DNA of 64,000 bases from Pseudomonas nabeulensis (GCF_004682045.1 NZ_QUZT01000003.1:62001-126000), one strand, 5' to 3'; numbered from the stretch's first letter, positions 49,347 to 59,774 are shown. The notes: a model not told the origin generated them from the sequence alone. Translations and numbers: made by a program.

Positions 49347-50088
49347 CGTGATTTGCTCCTTTGGTTTTAGGAAGAGTACTGCCGTCCCACCTGTATTTTT
49401 GTCTGGGCGGCTCTTTCTTTTTGTGTCGGCGCAAAGGTATCTCACGCTGACGATCATTGGCGATACTTGCCCATCTTTCCTTTCAGCTTCTTTACGAGGC
49501 TGTCGTAAATTGCTAGGTCCATGTCGCAAATTCACAGTCCTTACTGTAACGGGACTGACAACTTCAATACTGTTTCAAACTTTTTTAAAGTTTGAATCCT
49601 TCCCTGCATTGCATTGAAACGCTGCTGTTTTAATCGCGTAACACCGGCTTCCAAATGGGTGTTGTTGCCGACGATAGTGGGGTCAATGCAACAAGCGTGC
49701 ACAAAGCACAAATTGAATGTCATTTTTTCGTGAAAAACGTTACGGCTGTGTCAAAACCTCATAAGCACGGGCTTTTTACGCCGTTTGGTATTCACCGGGT
49801 TCCCCGTCCAGAGTCTTGCCTGGCCGTACGTAGCCACTGCTCCAAGAGAAAACGTTACCGCTCCACCCTTGCGAGTGGGTAATTGGCGGATCCCTTTGAA
49901 GCACAAGTGGGTCATTTTGGTGCGTCTCGCTGAGGCCCGAATTAGCGTAGTTGAATTAATCGTCTGCATTGAAAAGGTGCATGTCTTTTCGTCGGCCTGC
50001 ATCCAGCCTGCCGCATTCGCCGTGAAGCCGTGCCCATTCGAAGGTATGCTGGGCGCCTGAAACTGACTTGCCGAATGGAGTGCCCGCG
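49347..50088. other. Long intergenic region oprD / HIT
   Basis: 742 bp without a convincing gene. 49380-49780 is AT-richer than the surroundings, with many T tracts, and should hold the oprD promoter and its regulatory sites. 49790-50060 is more GC-balanced; short frames there lack start signals. No REP, tRNA or known small RNA was recognised. Confidence 0.5.
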
Positions 50089-50514
50089 GTGTTCGCCCTA
50101 GACCAACGCCTGCAACAAGACACGCTGACCCTCGGGGACTTCCCCCTGTGCCGCCTGCTGCTGTCCAATGATTCCAACTACCCCTGGTTCATCCTGGTGC
50201 CGCGTATCAACGCTATCAGCGAAGTGTTTCAACTGGGTGTCGCCGATCAGCAGACGCTTTGGCAGGAAACGACAGCCCTGGCCCAGTGTCTGAACGAAGG
50301 TTTCAATGCCGACAAGATGAACATTGGTGCATTGGGCAATGTGGTCAGCCAACTCCATGTGCATGTGATCGTGCGCAAGCGTGACGACGCCGCCTGGCCG
50401 GCGCCGGTCTGGGGCAAGCACCCGGCCAAGCCTTACGGCGAAGCACAAGTAGCAGCCATCCGTGCACGTCTACGCGAGTTGTTACCTGCCGACTTCGTTT
50501 TTACCCAGGGCTGA
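50089..50514 (+). CDS. HIT-family nucleotide-binding hydrolase
   Basis: 141 residues from GTG 50089 (GGAG 8 bases upstream), starting MFALDQRLQQDTLTLGDFPL. The histidine-triad region is NVVSQLHVHVIVRKRDD, where the usual first His of HxHxHxx is Gln (QLHVHVI). The third His, the nucleophile in HIT hydrolases, appears kept. Substrate unknown. slyX follows by 3 bp. Confidence 0.85.
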   Translation: MFALDQRLQQDTLTLGDFPLCRLLLSNDSNYPWFILVPRINAISEVFQLGVADQQTLWQETTALAQCLNEGFNADKMNIGALGNVVSQLHVHVIVRKRDDAAWPAPVWGKHPAKPYGEAQVAAIRARLRELLPADFVFTQG

Positions 50515-50517
50515 ATC

Positions 50518-50724
50518 ATGGATTTGCAAGATCGCGTAAATGACCTGGAAAGCCGCCTGGCCTTTCAGGACGACACCATCGAGACCCTCAATGACATCCT
50601 GGTTGCCCAGCAGCGGGCCGTCGAGCGTCTGCAATTGCAGATGACCGCGTTGCTCAAACGCCAGGAGGAGATGGGCGGCCAGTTCGAAACCTCCGAAGAG
50701 GAAGCGCCGCCGCCGCACTATTGA
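50518..50724 (+). CDS. slyX: SlyX family protein
   Basis: 68 residues, entirely coiled coil ([20 protein letters not shown]) with the characteristic C-terminal PPPHY. Function unknown. Cotranscribed with the HIT gene. Confidence 0.9.
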   Translation: MDLQDRVNDLESRLAFQDDTIETLNDILVAQQRAVERLQLQMTALLKRQEEMGGQFETSEEEAPPPHY

Positions 50725-50740
50725 TCAATAGGCGAGCAAT

Positions 50741-50780
50741 AAAAAACCGCGATCCAGCCAACGCTGGGTCGCGGTTTTTT
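50741..50780. terminator. Bidirectional terminator slyX / cold-shock gene
   Basis: AACCGCGATCCAGC / GCTGGGTCGCGGTT with one G-T pair, flanked by A6 and T8 runs, between convergent genes. Confidence 0.9.
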
Positions 50781-50798
50781 TTGCAGCAGACGCTGGGA

Positions 50799-51401
50799 TC
50801 AGCGACGCGGCAGTGCAGCGATCACGTCTTCGGCCTGCAGGCCTTTGTCGCGATTCATCACGGAGAACTCCACGCGCTGGCCTTCCACCAGGACGCGATG
50901 GCCTTCGCCGCGAATGGCCCGGAAGTGGACGAAGATATCGTCGCCCGAATCACGGGAAATAAAGCCGAAGCCTTTGGATGTGTTGAACCACTTGACGGTA
51001 CCGGTATCCCGATTGGTCATGTCGTAGTTTTGCGACGCGGCCGCAGGGGACGAACGGTAGAAGCTGATGGCCAGGTGAAGAACAATGGCGACTACAGCAA
51101 TCACCAGGCTGAGCAGAATGGCCGGGTGGCCACCGACTTCAGGCATAGGTGCCAGGAGGGTGAGGGTTTGTACGACAACAGTCAGCACCAACAACGCACT
51201 GACCAGGTTTTGCAGTTGATGACGTGTGCCTTTGTTCCAGTAAGGAATGACCGGTGCCAGCGTCAGGTTAAGAAGGCCGAACATGGCCAGGTACAGAGCG
51301 TCGTTTTGTTCCAGGTAGGGAGGGCTTCCCTGTTGCAAGCTCGGTATAAAGGACAGCAGCAAAGCTGCAACGCCCGTTAGCAGGTGGACGATTTTCAACA
51401 T
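50799..51401 (-). CDS. Membrane-anchored cold-shock domain protein
   Basis: 200 residues. The first 115 form about four membrane helices (5-20, 38-56, 64-84, 94-112). A short linker leads to a complete cold-shock domain (130-198) with [16 protein letters not shown] and [10 protein letters not shown], the RNP1 and RNP2 nucleic-acid motifs. An internal ATG ([12 protein letters not shown]) would give a free domain. The position beside slyX and dps matches PA0961 of P. aeruginosa. Role unknown; RNA binding at the inner membrane is inferred. Confidence 0.85.
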   Translation of the reverse strand: MLKIVHLLTGVAALLLSFIPSLQQGSPPYLEQNDALYLAMFGLLNLTLAPVIPYWNKGTRHQLQNLVSALLVLTVVVQTLTLLAPMPEVGGHPAILLSLVIAVVAIVLHLAISFYRSSPAAASQNYDMTNRDTGTVKWFNTSKGFGFISRDSGDDIFVHFRAIRGEGHRVLVEGQRVEFSVMNRDKGLQAEDVIAALPRR

Positions 51402-51922
51402 TTTGATTAACTCACGTTAAGACGGATCACAAGGAGGAGCTGACTGGCACGGTTCGCTTCTGAACAATGGGAGGCGGTGGACACGTGCGCGGGCATCAGC
51501 CTATGCCGCTGTCGCAGGAAGTAACGGCAGTGACACGCCGCCTATTTAACAGCAAAGGCCGTGCCTACTCAAATCAAGCATTTACAGGGGTTGCAAGGCG
51601 TAGGGGATTTCTGCGGCAAACGCTTGTCCTAGACAGGTGCAGGTGTTTTACCCGGTTTGCCGGGAAGATTTCCTACACTGTTCAACGGCTTGCCAAATCT
51701 TGTAGTGAGCGGGCTTGCCCCGCGCTGGGGGGGCGCAGCCGCCCCAGATCCATACGGCTCGGTATAACTGATACACCGCGGTGCCTGGGTTTAGGGCGGC
51801 TTCGCCCCCCAGCGCGGGGCAAGCCCGCTCACTACACGCTACCCGGCTGCACGTTGCTGGCACTCTTGCTAGAGTGGGTCTGCACCTGATCAATGAATGC
51901 TCGTCAATTGAAGGGGAAAAAC
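51402..51922. other. Intergenic region csp / dps
   Basis: 521 bp. It contains the csp promoter region, a REPIN at 51701-51836 and the dps promoter just after it. The open frame crossing 51467-51889 runs through the repeat and is not believed. Confidence 0.5.
51701..51836. repeat. REPIN, GTAGTGAGCGGGC family
   Basis: TGTAGTGAGCGGGCTTGCCC at 51701 and its reverse complement ending near 51836 flank about 65 bp of spacer with further GC-rich inverted segments (GGGGCGCAGCCGCCCC type). Second copy of the family that encloses the fumA terminator. Confidence 0.85.
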
Positions 51923-52396
51923 ATGGCAATCGATATTGGTATCAGTGAAGAAGATCGTAAATCCATCGTCGATGGGCTTTCGCGGCTGCTGTCCGATACC
52001 TACGTACTCTATTTGAAGACCCACAACTTCCACTGGAACGTCACGGGCCCCATGTTTCGTACGCTGCACTTGATGTTCGAAGAGCAGTACAACGAACTGG
52101 CGCTGGCAGTGGATTCCATTGCAGAACGTATCCGGGCCTTGGGTTTTCCGGCGCCAGGCGCCTATTCGATCTATGCACGTCTCTCTTCCATCAAGGAAGA
52201 GGAGGGCGTCCCCAGCGCCGAGGAAATGATCAAGCAATTGGTCGCCGGCCAAGAGGCCGTCACCCGCACTGCCCGCGGCATTTTCCCGCTGCTCGATAAG
52301 GTCAGTGATGAGCCGACCGCCGACCTGCTGACCCAGCGTATGCAGGTGCACGAGAAAACCGCATGGATGCTGCGTTCCTTGCTGGAAAACAAGTAA
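51923..52396 (+). CDS. dps: Dps-family ferritin-like DNA-protection protein
   Basis: 157 residues from ATG 51923 (AAGGGG upstream). The Dps iron-oxidation site residues are seen in [20 protein letters not shown] and [20 protein letters not shown]. It stores iron as ferric oxide using peroxide and shields DNA in stress. Position matches PA0962. Confidence 0.92.
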   Translation: MAIDIGISEEDRKSIVDGLSRLLSDTYVLYLKTHNFHWNVTGPMFRTLHLMFEEQYNELALAVDSIAERIRALGFPAPGAYSIYARLSSIKEEEGVPSAEEMIKQLVAGQEAVTRTARGIFPLLDKVSDEPTADLLTQRMQVHEKTAWMLRSLLENK

Positions 52397-52576
52397 CTGT
52401 CAGCCCGCAGCGGCGCCGTCCTGGCGCCGCTTGCTTGTTTCCGCGCATTTCCTGGCGTTGTCCTACATCTATCAACTCCCCGTCTTCTGGCTCCCTCAGT
52501 CTGCCTGCGGTCTTATAAGGCCATCGTCCAATGGGAGGCCCCATGGACTGCTGTTTGGCAATGGAGTGTCAGGTGT

Positions 52577-52906
52577 ATGTCACGCGCAGTGGGTAGTGGA
52601 ATGATGGAAACTGGTGGTTTTTATAAATGGAAGATCGATCCTTTTGTAAAAGGCTTCGATATGGGACTGGCCAGGCCTTTGTCCCGATCAGTCAGGTTGA
52701 ATGGATTTTCCACCTGCCTGCGGTTGGAGCAGATCTATTGGAATATCCTCACGGAAATCGCCAGGCTCAATGCCTGTTCCGTCAGTGCGCTGCTGTCGTA
52801 TGTCGACCGAGAAGTGCATTTACGCTATGGCGGGGTGAAGAACTTCAGTGGGCTGGTCAGGGTCGTGTGTGTCGTCCACTTGCTCAAGGGGCGTGTTGAA
52901 TCCTGA
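52577..52906 (+). CDS. Ribbon-helix-helix domain protein
   Basis: 109 residues. The core PLSRSVRLNGFSTCLRLEQI and ILTEIARLNACSVSALLSYV, with NFSGLVRVVCVVHLL, resembles RHH_4-type small DNA-binding proteins. Start uncertain: ATG 52577 has no good ribosome site, and in-frame ATGs at 52601, 52604 and 52661 are alternatives. No partner toxin is adjacent, so an antitoxin role is not supported. Confidence 0.65.
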   Translation: MSRAVGSGMMETGGFYKWKIDPFVKGFDMGLARPLSRSVRLNGFSTCLRLEQIYWNILTEIARLNACSVSALLSYVDREVHLRYGGVKNFSGLVRVVCVVHLLKGRVES

Positions 52907-52994
52907 ATCATCGGGATTGTTCCAGGGCTGGTCTACCCTGCGGGTGGGCGAGTTCTGGGGCAGAAAGCCGGCTGCGCTGCCTCGATTTACCAGA

Positions 52995-53000
52995 TATAAT
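52995..53000 (+). promoter_or_regulatory. Candidate -10 element before the FmdB gene and aspS
   Basis: TATAAT in CAGATATAATCCCGCGC. No good -35 is seen at the right distance. Transcription would start about 70 bp before the FmdB-type gene. Confidence 0.4.
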
Positions 53001-53078
53001 CCCGCGCTTTGCTGCGCGTGCCGGCGTTTACCCGGGACAGGCGTGGCGCAGTAACGTTCTGATCGCCGAGACATAGCC

Positions 53079-53300
53079 ATGCCCATGTACGACTATCAAT
53101 GTGCTTCCTGTGGTCATCAGTTGGAAGCCATTCAGAAGATCAGCGCCGCGCCGCTGGTCGATTGCCCGGCCTGCCAGGCACCGGAGCTCAAGAAGATGTT
53201 GTCCATGCCAGGCTTCCGCCTGAGCGGCAGCGGCTGGTACGAGACCGACTTCAAGACCGGCTCGAAGAAGAATCTTGCGGGCGGCGACAAAGCAGACTGA
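53079..53300 (+). CDS. FmdB-family zinc ribbon protein
   Basis: 73 residues with two CxxC pairs (YQCASCGH and DCPACQAPE) forming a zinc ribbon, and the usual SGFRLSGSGWYETDFKTG-type tail (here PGFRLSGSGWYETDFKTGSK). These proteins are common just upstream of aspS in gammaproteobacteria. Role unknown. Confidence 0.88.
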   Translation: MPMYDYQCASCGHQLEAIQKISAAPLVDCPACQAPELKKMLSMPGFRLSGSGWYETDFKTGSKKNLAGGDKAD

Positions 53301-53407
53301 GTTGAACTCTACGCGCAGGCTCCTGCATTATCCGTCCCCTGCTTTAATGTACGGTGACGAGGCAAGCCTCCACCGAATTTCGAATTACGAGAAGTGAAAC
53401 CACTACC

Positions 53408-55183
53408 ATGATGCGCAGCCACTATTGCGGCCAACTGAACGAGACCCTGGAAGGTCAGGAAATCACCCTTTGCGGATGGGTTCACCGTCGCCGCGACCAC
53501 GGCGGGGTGATCTTCCTCGATATCCGTGATCGTGATGGTCTGGCCCAGGTGGTGTTCGACCCGGACCGCGCCGAAAGCTTCGCTGCTGCCGACCGCGTGC
53601 GCAGCGAATACGTCGTGAAAATCACCGGCAAGGTGCGCCTGCGTCCGGCCGGTGCCGTGAACAAGAACATGGCCTCCGGTGACATCGAAGTACTGGGCTA
53701 CGAGCTGGAAGTGCTGAACGAAGCGGAAACCCCGCCGTTCCCACTCAACGAATACTCCGACGTGGGCGAAGAGACCCGCCTGCGCTACCGCTTCCTGGAC
53801 CTGCGTCGTCCGGAGATGGCCGAGAAACTGCGCCTGCGTTCGCGCATGACCACCAGCATCCGCCGCTTCCTCGACGAAAACGGCTTCCTGGACGTCGAAA
53901 CCCCGATCCTGACCCGCGCCACCCCTGAAGGTGCGCGCGACTACCTGGTGCCGAGCCGTACCCACGCGGGTTCGTTCTTCGCCCTGCCGCAATCGCCTCA
54001 GCTGTTCAAGCAACTGCTGATGGTGGCCGGCTTCGACCGTTACTACCAGATCGCCAAGTGCTTCCGCGACGAAGACTTGCGCGCAGACCGTCAGCCGGAA
54101 TTCACCCAGATCGACATCGAGACCAGCTTCCTCGATGAGAAAGAGATCATGGGCCTGACCGAGCAAATGATCCGCAACCTGTTCAAGGAAGTGCTTGACC
54201 TGGAGTTCGGCGAATTCCCGCACATGACCTTCGAAGAAGCCATGCGCCGCTACGGTTCCGACAAGCCAGACCTGCGTAACCCGCTGGAGCTGGTAGACGT
54301 GGCCGATCAACTCAAGGAAGTTGACTTCAAGGTGTTCAGCGGCCCGGCCAACGACCCTAAATGCCGCATTGCCGCCCTGCGCGTGCCAGGCGGTGCGAGC
54401 ATGCCGCGCAAGCAGATCGACGACTACACCAAGTTCGTCGGCATCTACGGTGCCAAGGGCCTGGCGTACATCAAGGTCAACGAACGCGCCAACGGCGTGG
54501 ACGGCCTGCAATCGCCAATCGTTAAAAACATCCCGCTGGAAAACCTCAACGCGATCCTGGACCGCGTGGGTGCAGTCGATGGCGATATCGTGTTCTTCGG
54601 TGCCGACAAGGCCAAGATCGTCAGCGAAGCCTTGGGCGCGCTGCGTATCAAGCTGGGCCATGACCTGAACCTGCTGACCTGTGAATGGGCGCCAATGTGG
54701 GTCGTCGACTTCCCGATGTTCGAAGAGAACGACGACGGCAGCTTCAGTGCCTTGCACCACCCGTTCACCGCGCCGAAGTGCTCGCCAGCCGAGCTGGAAG
54801 CCAACCCGGCTGGCGCGCTGTCCCGTGCCTACGACATGGTGCTTAACGGCACTGAGCTGGGTGGCGGCTCGATCCGTATCCACCGCAAAGAGATGCAACA
54901 GGCGGTGTTCCGTCTGTTGGGCATCAACGAAGCGGAACAGGAAGAGAAATTCGGCTTCCTGCTCGACGCTCTGAAATACGGCGCGCCGCCACACGGCGGT
55001 TTGGCGTTCGGTCTGGACCGTCTGGTGATGCTGATGACTGGCGCCCAGTCGATCCGTGAAGTGATCGCCTTCCCGAAAACCCAGAGTGCTGCGGACGTGA
55101 TGACCCAGGCTCCAGGTGTGGTGGATGCCAAGGCACTGCGCGAACTGCACATTCGTCTGCGCGAGACGCCGAAGGCTGAGTAA
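53408..55183 (+). CDS. aspS: Aspartyl-tRNA synthetase
   Basis: 591 residues from ATG 53408 ([20 protein letters not shown]), the length of the P. aeruginosa enzyme. OB-fold anticodon domain ([20 protein letters not shown]), class II motifs 2 and 3 ([19 protein letters not shown] and [11 protein letters not shown]), and the bacterial GAD insertion in the middle. In pseudomonads this enzyme is non-discriminating and also charges tRNA-Asn (known for the family). Confidence 0.96.
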   Translation: MMRSHYCGQLNETLEGQEITLCGWVHRRRDHGGVIFLDIRDRDGLAQVVFDPDRAESFAAADRVRSEYVVKITGKVRLRPAGAVNKNMASGDIEVLGYELEVLNEAETPPFPLNEYSDVGEETRLRYRFLDLRRPEMAEKLRLRSRMTTSIRRFLDENGFLDVETPILTRATPEGARDYLVPSRTHAGSFFALPQSPQLFKQLLMVAGFDRYYQIAKCFRDEDLRADRQPEFTQIDIETSFLDEKEIMGLTEQMIRNLFKEVLDLEFGEFPHMTFEEAMRRYGSDKPDLRNPLELVDVADQLKEVDFKVFSGPANDPKCRIAALRVPGGASMPRKQIDDYTKFVGIYGAKGLAYIKVNERANGVDGLQSPIVKNIPLENLNAILDRVGAVDGDIVFFGADKAKIVSEALGALRIKLGHDLNLLTCEWAPMWVVDFPMFEENDDGSFSALHHPFTAPKCSPAELEANPAGALSRAYDMVLNGTELGGGSIRIHRKEMQQAVFRLLGINEAEQEEKFGFLLDALKYGAPPHGGLAFGLDRLVMLMTGAQSIREVIAFPKTQSAADVMTQAPGVVDAKALRELHIRLRETPKAE

Positions 55184-55221
55184 GGCTGCTGCGTGAAAGC
55201 GCATTGAGGTTTACGCAGTCT

Positions 55222-55250
55222 AAAAAGGCGCATCTTCGGATGCGCCTTTG
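55222..55250 (+). terminator. Terminator of aspS
   Basis: AAAGGCGCATC / GATGCGCCTTT closed by TTCG; the T-run is short (TTT). Confidence 0.75.
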
Positions 55251-55301
55251 CGTTAGAAGGGCTGTGTTTTAAAGGTTTCTAGAGAATTTCGGAGTTGTGT
55301 T

Positions 55302-56048
55302 ATGGCTGGCCATTCCAAGTGGGCGAACATCAAGCACCGCAAAGAGCGTCAGGATGCCAAGAAAGGCAAGATCTTCACCAAGTGGATCCGCGAGCTGACC
55401 GTCGCTGCCCGCCAGGGTGGTGGTGACCCAGGTTCCAACCCGCGTCTGCGCCTGGCGCTGGACAAGGCCCTCGGCGCCAACATGAGCCGCGACATCATCG
55501 ACCGCGCCGTGGCCCGTGGTGCCGGCGCTGCCGATACCGACGATATGGTCGAGCTGACCTACGAAGGCTACGGCCCGGGCGGCGTAGCGGTGATGGTTGA
55601 ATGCATGACCGACAACCGCAACCGCACAGCGGCGGCGGTGCGCCATGCGTTCAGCAAATGTGGCGGCAACCTCGGTACTGACGGTTCGGTGGCTTATCTG
55701 TTTGAGCGCAAAGGGCAGATTTCCTTTGCGCCGGGCACGGATGAGGACGCGCTGATGGAAGCGGCGATGGAGGCGGATGCCGACGATGTGGTGACCCACG
55801 AAGACGGTTCCATCGACGTATTCACCTCGTTTGCGAGCTTCTACGCCGTTCGCAACGCGCTGGAAGCCGCCGGTTTCAAAGGCACTGATGCGGAAATCGT
55901 GATGCTGCCGACCACCAGTGCCGAGCTGGATCTGGACGGTGCGCAGAAAGTGTTGAAACTGCTGGATATGCTTGAAGATCTGGACGATGTGCAGAACGTG
56001 TATTCGAACGCCGATATCCCCGAAGAAGTAGCCGCACAGCTGGTCTGA
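55302..56048 (+). CDS. yebC: YebC/PmpR-family transcriptional regulator
   Basis: 248 residues, complete family sequence: [20 protein letters not shown] at the start, and [20 protein letters not shown]. YebC proteins act as DNA-binding regulators and, in some bacteria, as translation factors at proline stretches. The place upstream of ruvCAB is conserved. Confidence 0.93.
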   Translation: MAGHSKWANIKHRKERQDAKKGKIFTKWIRELTVAARQGGGDPGSNPRLRLALDKALGANMSRDIIDRAVARGAGAADTDDMVELTYEGYGPGGVAVMVECMTDNRNRTAAAVRHAFSKCGGNLGTDGSVAYLFERKGQISFAPGTDEDALMEAAMEADADDVVTHEDGSIDVFTSFASFYAVRNALEAAGFKGTDAEIVMLPTTSAELDLDGAQKVLKLLDMLEDLDDVQNVYSNADIPEEVAAQLV

Positions 56049-56065
56049 GGGTAGATGTAGATCAA

Positions 56066-56158
56066 AATGTGGGAGGGGGCTTGCCCCCGATAGCGGTGTG
56101 TCAGTAACAGATTGTTAATCTGACCCACTGCCATCGGGGGCAAGCCCCCTCCCACATT
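56066..56158. repeat. REPIN, GGGGGCTTGCCCCC family
   Basis: Inverted REP pair between yebC and ruvC, with loop segments GATAGCGGTGT and TGCCATCGGG shared with the REPIN at 9788. Confidence 0.87.
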
Positions 56159-56205
56159 GGATTTTCTGTGTATCAAAAATTGTGCTTACCCAACCCGCAG
56201 GCTTT

Positions 56206-56730
56206 ATGACTTTAATCCTAGGTATCGACCCCGGTTCGCGCATCACCGGTTTTGGCGTGGTGCAACAGACCCCGCGGGGCTGCGTCTACGTCGCCTCGGG
56301 CTGCATCCGCACCGGCGCGGGCGAGTTGGCCGAACGCCTGCAGATCGTCTATCGCGGCGTGCGTGAAGTGATCCAGACCTACGGGCCGGTGACCATGGGC
56401 ATCGAAAAGGTGTTTATGGCGAAAAACGCTGATTCGGCGCTGAAGCTCGGCCAGGCGCGTGGCGCTGCGATCGTTGCCGGCGCTGAGGAAGGCCTGGAAA
56501 TCGCCGAATACACCGCGACCCAGGTCAAGCAGGCCGTGGTCGGCACCGGCGCTGCCAACAAAGAGCAAGTGCAGATGATGGTCATGCATATGCTCAAGCT
56601 CACCGCAAAACCGCAAATTGATGCCTCCGACGCCCTGGCCATTGCCATTTGCCATGCGCATACCCGATCCAGCCTGTTGCCCCACGGTTTGGGCACGGCA
56701 CGCAGTCGTGGCGGGCGCCTGCGTCTCTGA
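56206..56730 (+). CDS. ruvC: Holliday junction endonuclease RuvC
   Basis: Resolves four-way junctions. 174 residues from ATG 56206 ([19 protein letters not shown]). Catalytic acids: Asp7, the Glu in [11 protein letters not shown], and the two Asp in [15 protein letters not shown]. First of ruvC-ruvA-ruvB. Confidence 0.95.
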   Translation: MTLILGIDPGSRITGFGVVQQTPRGCVYVASGCIRTGAGELAERLQIVYRGVREVIQTYGPVTMGIEKVFMAKNADSALKLGQARGAAIVAGAEEGLEIAEYTATQVKQAVVGTGAANKEQVQMMVMHMLKLTAKPQIDASDALAIAICHAHTRSSLLPHGLGTARSRGGRLRL

Positions 56731-56798
56731 TAGCATCAGCGCAATCGTTATTCCCGGTCAGGCCTTGAACTGACCCTCAAGCTTTAAGGATTTGAACC

Positions 56799-57410
56799 GT
56801 GATTGGACGCTTGCGCGGCACCCTGGCTGAGAAACAGCCGCCGCACCTGATTCTGGATGTCAATGGGTTGGGGTATGAGCTGGAAGTGCCCATGACCACG
56901 CTCTATCGCTTGCCGTCGGTCGGTGAGCCACTGACCTTGCACACCCATTTGGTCGTTCGCGAAGATGCGCAGTTACTCTATGGGTTCATTGGCAAGCGCG
57001 ACCGCGACTTTTTCCGCGAGCTGATTCGCCTGAACGGTGTAGGTCCGAAACTGGCGCTGGCGTTGATGTCGAGCCTGGAAGTGGACGAACTGGTGCGTGC
57101 GGTGTCCGCCCAGGACACCTCGGCGCTGACCAAGGTGCCGGGCGTCGGCAAGAAGACCGCCGAGCGCCTGCTGGTGGAACTCAAGGACCGCTTCAAGGCC
57201 TGGGAAGTGGTACCGAGCATGTTCGCCCTGGTGCCGAACCAGCCGGACATGCCGGCGGCCCAGGTCGCCAGTGCCGAAAGCGATGCCGTCAGTGCGTTGA
57301 TCTCCCTGGGCTACAAGCCGCAGGAAGCCAGCAAGGCGGTGTCGGCCATCAAGGACAAGAACCTGAGCAGTGAAGACATGATCCGCCGCGCCCTGAAGGG
57401 AATGATTTAA
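56799..57410 (+). CDS. ruvA: Holliday junction DNA-binding protein RuvA
   Basis: 203 residues, GTG start. OB domain ([20 protein letters not shown]), two helix-hairpin-helix motifs ([15 protein letters not shown] and [16 protein letters not shown]) and the C-terminal RuvB-contacting domain ([20 protein letters not shown]). The ruvB start follows its stop directly. Confidence 0.95.
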   Translation: MIGRLRGTLAEKQPPHLILDVNGLGYELEVPMTTLYRLPSVGEPLTLHTHLVVREDAQLLYGFIGKRDRDFFRELIRLNGVGPKLALALMSSLEVDELVRAVSAQDTSALTKVPGVGKKTAERLLVELKDRFKAWEVVPSMFALVPNQPDMPAAQVASAESDAVSALISLGYKPQEASKAVSAIKDKNLSSEDMIRRALKGMI

Positions 57411-58469
57411 GTGATTGAAGCTGATCGTCTGATCGCGGCCACCGGCCCGCGCGACCGTGAAGAAGTCCAGGACCGTGCCATCCGGCCGCTGAGCCTGGCC
57501 GAATACATCGGCCAGCCCACTGTGCGTGAGCAGATGGAGTTGTTTATCCAGGCCGCACGCGGGCGCAGTGAGTCGCTGGACCATACGTTGATCTTCGGCC
57601 CGCCGGGGCTGGGTAAAACCACCCTGGCCAACATCATTGCCCAGGAAATGGGCGTGTCGATCAAGTCCACCTCCGGCCCCGTGCTGGAACGCCCGGGCGA
57701 CTTGGCGGCGTTGCTGACCAATCTTGAACCCCATGACGTGCTGTTTATCGATGAGATCCATCGGTTGTCACCCATCGTCGAGGAAGTGTTGTACCCGGCC
57801 ATGGAAGACTTCCAGCTCGACATCATGATCGGCGAAGGCCCGGCGGCCCGCTCGATCAAGCTCGACCTGCCGCCTTTCACCCTGGTTGGCGCCACCACGC
57901 GCGCGGGCATGTTGACCAACCCGCTGCGAGACCGTTTCGGCATTGTTCAACGTCTGGAGTTCTATAGCACGGCTGACCTGGCGACCATCGTCAGCCGTTC
58001 TGCGAGCATCCTCGGCTTGCCGCTGGACCCGGAGGGCGCGTTTGAAGTCGCCCGTCGAGCCCGTGGCACACCGCGAATCGCCAACCGCCTGCTGCGCCGT
58101 GTGCGCGACTTCGCCGAAGTGCGGGCCAAGGGGCATATCACCAAGGCCGTGGCCGACCTGGCGTTGAACCTGCTGGATGTGGATGAACATGGCTTCGATC
58201 ACCAGGATCGGCGTCTACTCTTGACCATGATCGAGAAGTTCGACGGTGGCCCGGTAGGGGTCGACAGCCTGGCCGCGGCCATCAGTGAGGAGCGTCATAC
58301 CATCGAGGATGTGCTGGAGCCGTACCTGATCCAGCAGGGCTACATCATGCGCACGCCAAGGGGGCGGGTGGTGACGCGTCATGCCTATCTGCACTTCGGG
58401 TTAAACATTCCGTCACGATTGGGCGAGATGCCCGTGGTAGACGAATTCCTCGATGCAGTGGACGATTAA
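57411..58469 (+). CDS. ruvB: Holliday junction helicase RuvB
   Basis: 352-residue AAA+ motor for branch migration. Walker [10 protein letters not shown], Walker [16 protein letters not shown], the sensor [11 protein letters not shown], and a C-terminal winged helix ending in [18 protein letters not shown] start adjacent to the ruvA stop. Confidence 0.96.
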   Translation: MIEADRLIAATGPRDREEVQDRAIRPLSLAEYIGQPTVREQMELFIQAARGRSESLDHTLIFGPPGLGKTTLANIIAQEMGVSIKSTSGPVLERPGDLAALLTNLEPHDVLFIDEIHRLSPIVEEVLYPAMEDFQLDIMIGEGPAARSIKLDLPPFTLVGATTRAGMLTNPLRDRFGIVQRLEFYSTADLATIVSRSASILGLPLDPEGAFEVARRARGTPRIANRLLRRVRDFAEVRAKGHITKAVADLALNLLDVDEHGFDHQDRRLLLTMIEKFDGGPVGVDSLAAAISEERHTIEDVLEPYLIQQGYIMRTPRGRVVTRHAYLHFGLNIPSRLGEMPVVDEFLDAVDD

Positions 58470-58607
58470 AAGCAACACGCGAGTCGATTTATTCGAGGTT
58501 TGTGCTGTCCTAGTGGCTGGTGTCGTCATCCAGTCACTGGAATTGTTTCAATGGATGAAAAAACAGTTGCCCAGCCAATTGGCAACCTGAGGAGTAAGCA
58601 CTAGAGT

Positions 58608-59063
58608 ATGCGCGCGCAAAACGGGGATCAGTCGTTCGCACATCGTTGTCGCGTTTATTACGAGGACACCGATGCGGGCGGCATCGTGTATTACGTCAAT
58701 TACCTCAAGTTCATGGAGCGGGCTCGAACCGAGCGGCTACGGGAGCTGGGCTTTGCCCAGTCCGAGTTGGCAGGGGAGGACCTGTTATTCGTCGTGCATT
58801 CCAGCGAGGCGCGCTACCACGCACCGGCGCGGCTGGACGACGAGTTGTTGGTAAGCGCTGAAGTAATCGAATTGAACCGTGCCAGCCTGCGCTTTAAACA
58901 GCAGGTCAGGCGGGCAACGGATGCAACGCTGCTCTGTGAGGGGCAGTTCCTGGTGGCCTGTGTGCGCACCCATAGTTTGAAACCCCGGGCCATTCCCGAA
59001 GCTCTACGTACGGCCTTTGCCGACGTAAGCGGCGCGGGTAAACAATCAAAGCAGGAGATTTAG
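58608..59063 (+). CDS. ybgC: Tol-Pal system-associated acyl-CoA thioesterase
   Basis: 151-residue hot-dog fold thioesterase. The active-site region is [20 protein letters not shown] with catalytic Asp. YbgC associates with the membrane and phospholipid synthesis enzymes in other bacteria. First gene of the Tol-Pal operon; tolQ follows by 1 bp. Confidence 0.93.
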   Translation: MRAQNGDQSFAHRCRVYYEDTDAGGIVYYVNYLKFMERARTERLRELGFAQSELAGEDLLFVVHSSEARYHAPARLDDELLVSAEVIELNRASLRFKQQVRRATDATLLCEGQFLVACVRTHSLKPRAIPEALRTAFADVSGAGKQSKQEI

Positions 59064-59064
59064 C

Positions 59065-59760
59065 GTGGAACCTACCGTCGTCGACCATTCCTCCATGTGG
59101 AGCCTGGTCAGCAATGCCAGTGTCGTGGTTCAACTGGTCATGCTGACCCTGGTAGCCGCATCGGTTACCTCTTGGGTCATGATTTTTCAGCGCAGCAACC
59201 TGCTGCGTGCCGGTCGACGTGCCTTGGAGAGCTTCGAGGAGCGCTTCTGGTCGGGTATCGACCTGTCCAAGCTGTACCGCCAGGCAGGCAGCAACCCGGA
59301 CCCGGATTCGGGCGTCGAGCAGATCTTCCGTGCCGGCTTCAAGGAATTCTCCCGTCTGCGCCAGCAGCCAGGCGTCGATCCGGAAGCGGTGATGGAAGGC
59401 GTGGCCCGTGCCATGCGCGTTGCCATCTCCCGCGAAGAAGAGAAGCTGGAACAGAGCCTGCCGTTCCTCGCCACCGTCGGCTCCGTAAGCCCGTACATCG
59501 GTCTGTTCGGTACCGTGTGGGGCATCATGAACTCCTTCCGCGGCCTGGCCCAGGCCCAGCAAGCGACCCTGGCCACCGTGGCCCCGGGTATTGCCGAAGC
59601 CCTGATCGCCACCGCGATTGGTCTGTTCGCGGCTATCCCGGCAGTAATCGCCTACAACCGTTTTGCCGCTCGCGGTGAAAACCTGATTGGCCGTTACTAC
59701 ACCTTCGCCGATGAATTCCAGGCGATCCTGCACCGTAAAGTGCACACCAGCGAAGAATAA
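59065..59760 (+). CDS. tolQ: Tol-Pal motor protein TolQ
   Basis: 231-residue, three-helix inner-membrane protein, MotA/ExbB family. GTG start right after the ybgC stop. Helices at about 16-38 (VVQLVMLTLVAASVTSWVMI), 135-158 and 168-193 (GIAEALIATAIGLFAAIPAV). With TolR it forms the proton-driven motor that energises TolA. Confidence 0.95.
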   Translation: MEPTVVDHSSMWSLVSNASVVVQLVMLTLVAASVTSWVMIFQRSNLLRAGRRALESFEERFWSGIDLSKLYRQAGSNPDPDSGVEQIFRAGFKEFSRLRQQPGVDPEAVMEGVARAMRVAISREEEKLEQSLPFLATVGSVSPYIGLFGTVWGIMNSFRGLAQAQQATLATVAPGIAEALIATAIGLFAAIPAVIAYNRFAARGENLIGRYYTFADEFQAILHRKVHTSEE

Positions 59761-59774
59761 GCAGGTATTCCCCG

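Noticed and set aside
49751..50002. 83-codon minus-strand frame upstream of the HIT gene
   Set aside because: No ribosome site or recognisable motif; kept as unexplained intergenic DNA.
51467..51889. 140-codon plus-strand frame between csp and dps
   Set aside because: It runs through a REPIN, has no ribosome site and no family-like sequence.
52577..53300. Toxin-antitoxin module from the RHH protein and the FmdB protein
   Set aside because: The genes are 170 bp apart with a promoter-like TATAAT between, and FmdB proteins are conserved aspS neighbours, not toxins.
53309..55204. 631-codon minus-strand frame opposite aspS
   Set aside because: Shadow of aspS, which is full length and motif-complete.
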